Origin: Pelargonium x hortorum
Taxonomy: Eukaryota; Streptophyta; Magnoliopsida; Geraniales; Geraniaceae
DNA length: 64,000 nt
NCBI GenBank assembly: GCA_036897525.1
Contig: JAYMTJ010000025.1
Span: forward strand, 1 to 64,000
Direction of reading: 5' to 3'
Positions 60,601-64,000 of the stretch are shown here, piece after piece; the first letter of the stretch is position 1, and the number at the start of each line of letters is the position of its first letter. The notes under the pieces were generated by a model, which searched no databases, was not told the DNA's origin, and was given only the letters and a program-made list of their open reading frames with translations. Position numbers and translations under genes: made by a program.

Positions 60601-63520
60601 ATTAACTAAGAGCCCCCCTTATAGGACTTCAAATCTAGTACAGAATATAAAGAAAAAAATGGAATTTTACAGGGCCGGTCAAACATAAAAAGAAGTCTCG
60701 CGGCTCTAGCTTTATTCCTCAGTTTTCCTCGCTTTTCTGTTACAAGAGACGTTTAAATAAAAAAAACCTTCCTTTAAGGCCTGTATGGATGCAGTATTTA
60801 GTACATCAGGGATCCCTATTAAGTTTATATTATAACAAGAAAAATGAAGTAAGCAAACCTTGTGGTAAGAAAAAGAGTAAAAGAGTAACCGCCATTAGAC
60901 AATAGATTCGCTTCCTAATAGGGGTTATTGCACAAGATAAAAAAAGTTTCGTGATATTTTTCATCTAGAAGTATTTATTTATATATCAAGTTATTCAAAA
61001 AAAGCAGATTTTAGAGTAATAAATTAATTAAGTAGTTACAAAGATAGAGTAAGTAGGAAAGCTCAATTAATGGGTTTTTTCTTGTTCCAGAAATGCTGTT
61101 TAGTAGGATTATTAGACCTAATACCCGGACTAATAGATATGAGAATTTCGAAAAGAGTTAACCGTCGAGGTGTATAAATAAAAAGGGTATCCTTACCCAG
61201 AAAAGCGTAAATAATTTGTGCAGTCCTCTAAATAACAGGAGAAGCTCCTAAAATGGGATACTGAAAGGAGTTTCGTAATGACAAGGCACTGATTACGTTA
61301 TAGCGCACGTGGGATTCTTTAATGTTAAAATGATTCAATACTTGCCCGGAAATTCTTTTAAGCGGAATCCAAGAGTAGGGGGTAGCTTGAAGTTATTACA
61401 TTGCCCTGTTATGCTATTTTTACTAAATTGGTAGTATGCTTTTCCCGAGCCATTCCTATGGTATCCGTCTACTAGAAAGGCCGGGATCAAATACATTTAG
61501 TGAAGAGCTTCTGAAGTTTAGTAACCCGCCAAGTAAATGAAATGAGTTACTCATTACTAGTACTTTTAAGAGGAAGAGCCAAGGCCTATAAATAAAGAGG
61601 TACAGTTTCAGAAAAAAAAAAGGTGGATAATAAAATAAATACAGGAAAATCAAGTGCAAAAAGTAAGGAGCCTCGCCTTAAAATAAAATAGAAAGATTTT
61701 TATTTCGGGATTCAGTAAAAAAGCACAGAGCTACTGTTAGCATTTTGAAGGGGCTTTTAGTTTAGTACGATAATAGAGCATTCTAACCCTTTTCGGTTAG
61801 GGTTCCTCATTAGTTAAAACTTCACCTCTTAGAAATAGGGATTCCTTTAACTGCGATAGGGCCATTACTTAGGCTCAACTTGTTTCGGTTTATTTTATAA
61901 GCGTACTACGACCCAAGAGTACTCGATAAGATATCCGCATACCATAAGAGTTTACACCTGATCAACTACTTAACATTAACTCAGTATCCCTAGATTCTCC
62001 CAACCCGTTTGAAAAGCCAGTCGCTTCGAATGAATTTACTGAAGTAGAATACTCTATTCTGGGTTAGAGATAACCAATTCCTTGTGACTGCCATAAAGCT
62101 TCCTGCGAAGATAGTAAAAGTAAATCCTGTTTAACTTGTTTGGGCAAGATATCATCCTGCTGTCTATTGAACTTAGCTCATTTTTAGATACTAAGCTCTA
62201 TACGCTTTTCTTGTAGCGCCAGCTCGATTGTGTCTATATTCCCTAAAATACCTTACTACTAAGAGGTACTCCACAAGCTTTTAATAAGCTAATTGAGTTA
62301 AGTTGTTAAGGTAATAAAATAAGTAACAAGGAATTATTAGTAATAAATAGGTTAAGTTTGCTAGGTATTCCTCTCATGGGGTTTGTCTGCTTGGGATACC
62401 TGAATTAACGACTTTGTCAGCTATTCTCAAGTAAGGTTTCCTTCTGCTAGAGGACCTTAATTAGCTTCCATTGGTAAATAAACCAGGCTTTCCGATGAAA
62501 GAAATCAAATGTTTCAAATAAAGTTTTTGTCAATAACTCCTAATTAAAGTAAAGAGCGACTCCCGGATCAAAGCAAAAACAAAAAAAAAAAAGGAGACTA
62601 AAGAATTTTTGTATGTTAGAAACAGGGTGCTCATACTAAGCCAAACTATGATATCGCTTATATGAAGTAAAATCAAAAATTTGAGAGTGAGGAAAATGCC
62701 AGTAAGTTTAGATATCAACCCAGGTTGGGTACTCGGTAATGCAAGAGCTCCGTCCGTTGAAAGTTACTCAAGTCGACCTCTTTTTTCTTACTATAAGTAA
62801 GTCCCACTCCATATAGAATGACAAGAAGAAAAATACTGTTCTTCGCTCCAGATTGAAGTTAGTCCTATACTATATAGAGTTTGGTCTTTCCTCGAGTTCT
62901 TTAGTAGAGCGCAGTTGGATTAATATAAGGAGTCCTTCGGGGTAAACTTTGCTTACATAGAATTTGGATCTTGATATGAATTGCCCTAGTCTGTTCTATT
63001 CTACCCCAAAAAGAGAAGTCTGAACTACAATTTCATAACTTAAACGACCCCCTCTCCGACTCATGAATTACCAAGAGCTTACATCTTGAGGAATATCTTA
63101 TACTAGACTAACAGAACTCAAGTTGAAACCAGCTTATAGGGTTAGGGTAGTATTAAGGTAAGGTCAACCATCCTATTTCATAGACTTTTACTGGAGAATC
63201 CCCATTACATGATTACAAGAATCCACTTAACCTAGAAGAGATACCCATATCAAGCAACCCTTATATATAAGTTATATAACTTTCAAAGTTTTGAAAAACT
63301 AGTTCTAAATTATTTAGAAGGTCAAAAGCGTTCATTACCGCTTCTTTTATAGATGGAAAAGAGCCCGCCAATTAGGAAGACTTAGACTTTTTCTATATGT
63401 TTTGTTACTAGTTTTTTTTACCTGTGCTAAATTTCCCTGCAAAGGGGGGCCTCCTAGTGGAATTTAAGAGTATTTCGTAGTAAAGTGAAATTTTAGTTTT
63501 TTTTAAACACATCACATAGA
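60601..63520. other. gene-free patchwork DNA
   Basis: No gene was found. Minus-strand frames of 67 codons (61456-61659) and 62 codons (62530-62718) are hydrophobic, of chance length and unrecognised. A run of 12 A lies at 62581-62592. Confidence 0.45.
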
Positions 63521-64000
63521 GCTCCTTAAGATTATCCGCTTAGATCGGAATCATTCATTCTATCAGCACCACTTTCTCAAGCACTATCTGCGGGACTCCC
63601 TACACTGTTCGAATCATCTTCTAACCTTCAATAGTTAAGAAGGAATGGGAAGCTAGTGAATGAATCAGAACCGGTACTAGGAAACAAACTAAAGCTAGGA
63701 ATATAGTAGCTAGATAATAAAAGCTAGATAATAAATGGGTGTTTCTGTAAAGCTCTTGGATACTATCGAAGAGGAAAGGCACTAAACGATCCTGAATTGA
63801 TGGGAAGAACTTAACCGGAATCCAAATAAAGCTAGGAAATGCAATCAATATAGGGTGTTTCAGTTGCAAGGGCAAGGTTTCGAATCTAGAAATAATCAAA
63901 AAGCAGTAGGAGTACCCCGGTCAAACTAATAATCAGAGCATAACCTAGGGGTATAGGAATACCTACTTAAAAGCTAAAGTGAGCGTTTTCGGGGAGTATT
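63521..64000. other. smoother terminal patch with a 92-codon minus-strand frame
   Basis: A minus-strand frame (63621-63899) encodes a peptide with a hydrophobic C-terminal segment (about residues 60-85). It resembles no known mitochondrial membrane protein. It is near the length limit of chance frames. A T-loop-like gttcgaatc near 63608 has no D arm upstream. Confidence 0.25.

Noticed and set aside
63621-63899. 92-codon minus-strand frame with a hydrophobic segment
   Set aside because: I compared it by memory with atp6, atp4, mttB and nad proteins and saw no likeness. Length alone is not enough.
1-64000. Ribosomal RNA, CRISPR array, plastid protein genes or an intact transposon
   Set aside because: I looked for the conserved rRNA core words, regular spaced repeats, psbA and rbcL starts and long terminal repeats, and saw none. 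Decayed short pieces could have been missed by eye.

Overview
This window looks like plant mitochondrial DNA that holds almost no genes. The best evidence is one intact tRNA gene of land-plant mitochondrial type, initiator trnfM(CAU) at 10828-10900. It is followed 96 bp later by the first half of a mitochondrial-type trnQ(UUG). Base composition is AT-rich, roughly one third G+C by eye, which is low for a seed-plant mitochondrial genome. The species cannot be named from the sequence. A very large or multichromosomal mitochondrial genome with mostly empty DNA would fit; a nuclear or otherwise decayed copy cannot be excluded.

I found no rRNA, no recognisable respiratory, ribosomal or cytochrome-c-maturation gene, no group II intron domain V, no plastid protein gene and no CRISPR. 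Nearly all open frames are of chance length. The exception is a 191-codon frame at 6961-7536 (orf191, unknown, with hydrophobic segments), which is longer than the base composition predicts by chance.

The DNA has two textures. Most of it (about 1-6.9, 7.9-9.3, 11-13.6, 14.8-24.8, 30.3-32.7, 37.5-41.4, 47-60 and 60.6-63.5 kb) is a skew-neutral patchwork of A/T runs, short palindromes and recurring words such as ggagtcc. Set into it are smoother islands with strong strand asymmetry: C-rich on the + strand at about 13.65-14.45, 24.85-26.0, 29.4-30.1, 33.0-33.7 and 43.45-44.9 kb, and G-rich at about 14.45-14.8 and 33.8-37.2 kb. Two dispersed imperfect repeats (R1 and R2) connect the islands at 10, 14 and 29-30 kb.

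The most interesting content is a scatter of decayed tRNA genes. They keep D-arm and T-arm consensus words, in several cases at the exact spacing of a real tRNA, but have lost anticodon and acceptor pairing. The clearest are trnW-like (52.95 kb, minus), trnC-like (37.3 kb, minus), trnK-like (55.6 kb), a GGTAGAGCA type (57.3 kb), a GGTTAGAGCA type (59.7 kb), trnH-like (58.75 kb), a trnS-like 3' half (55.27 kb) and trnE-like (14.55 kb). Six of them lie within 7 kb. With one intact initiator tRNA and one halved trnQ, they suggest a mitochondrial genome that has been losing its elongator tRNA genes while keeping the initiator. That reading is an inference and rests on remembered tRNA sequences.
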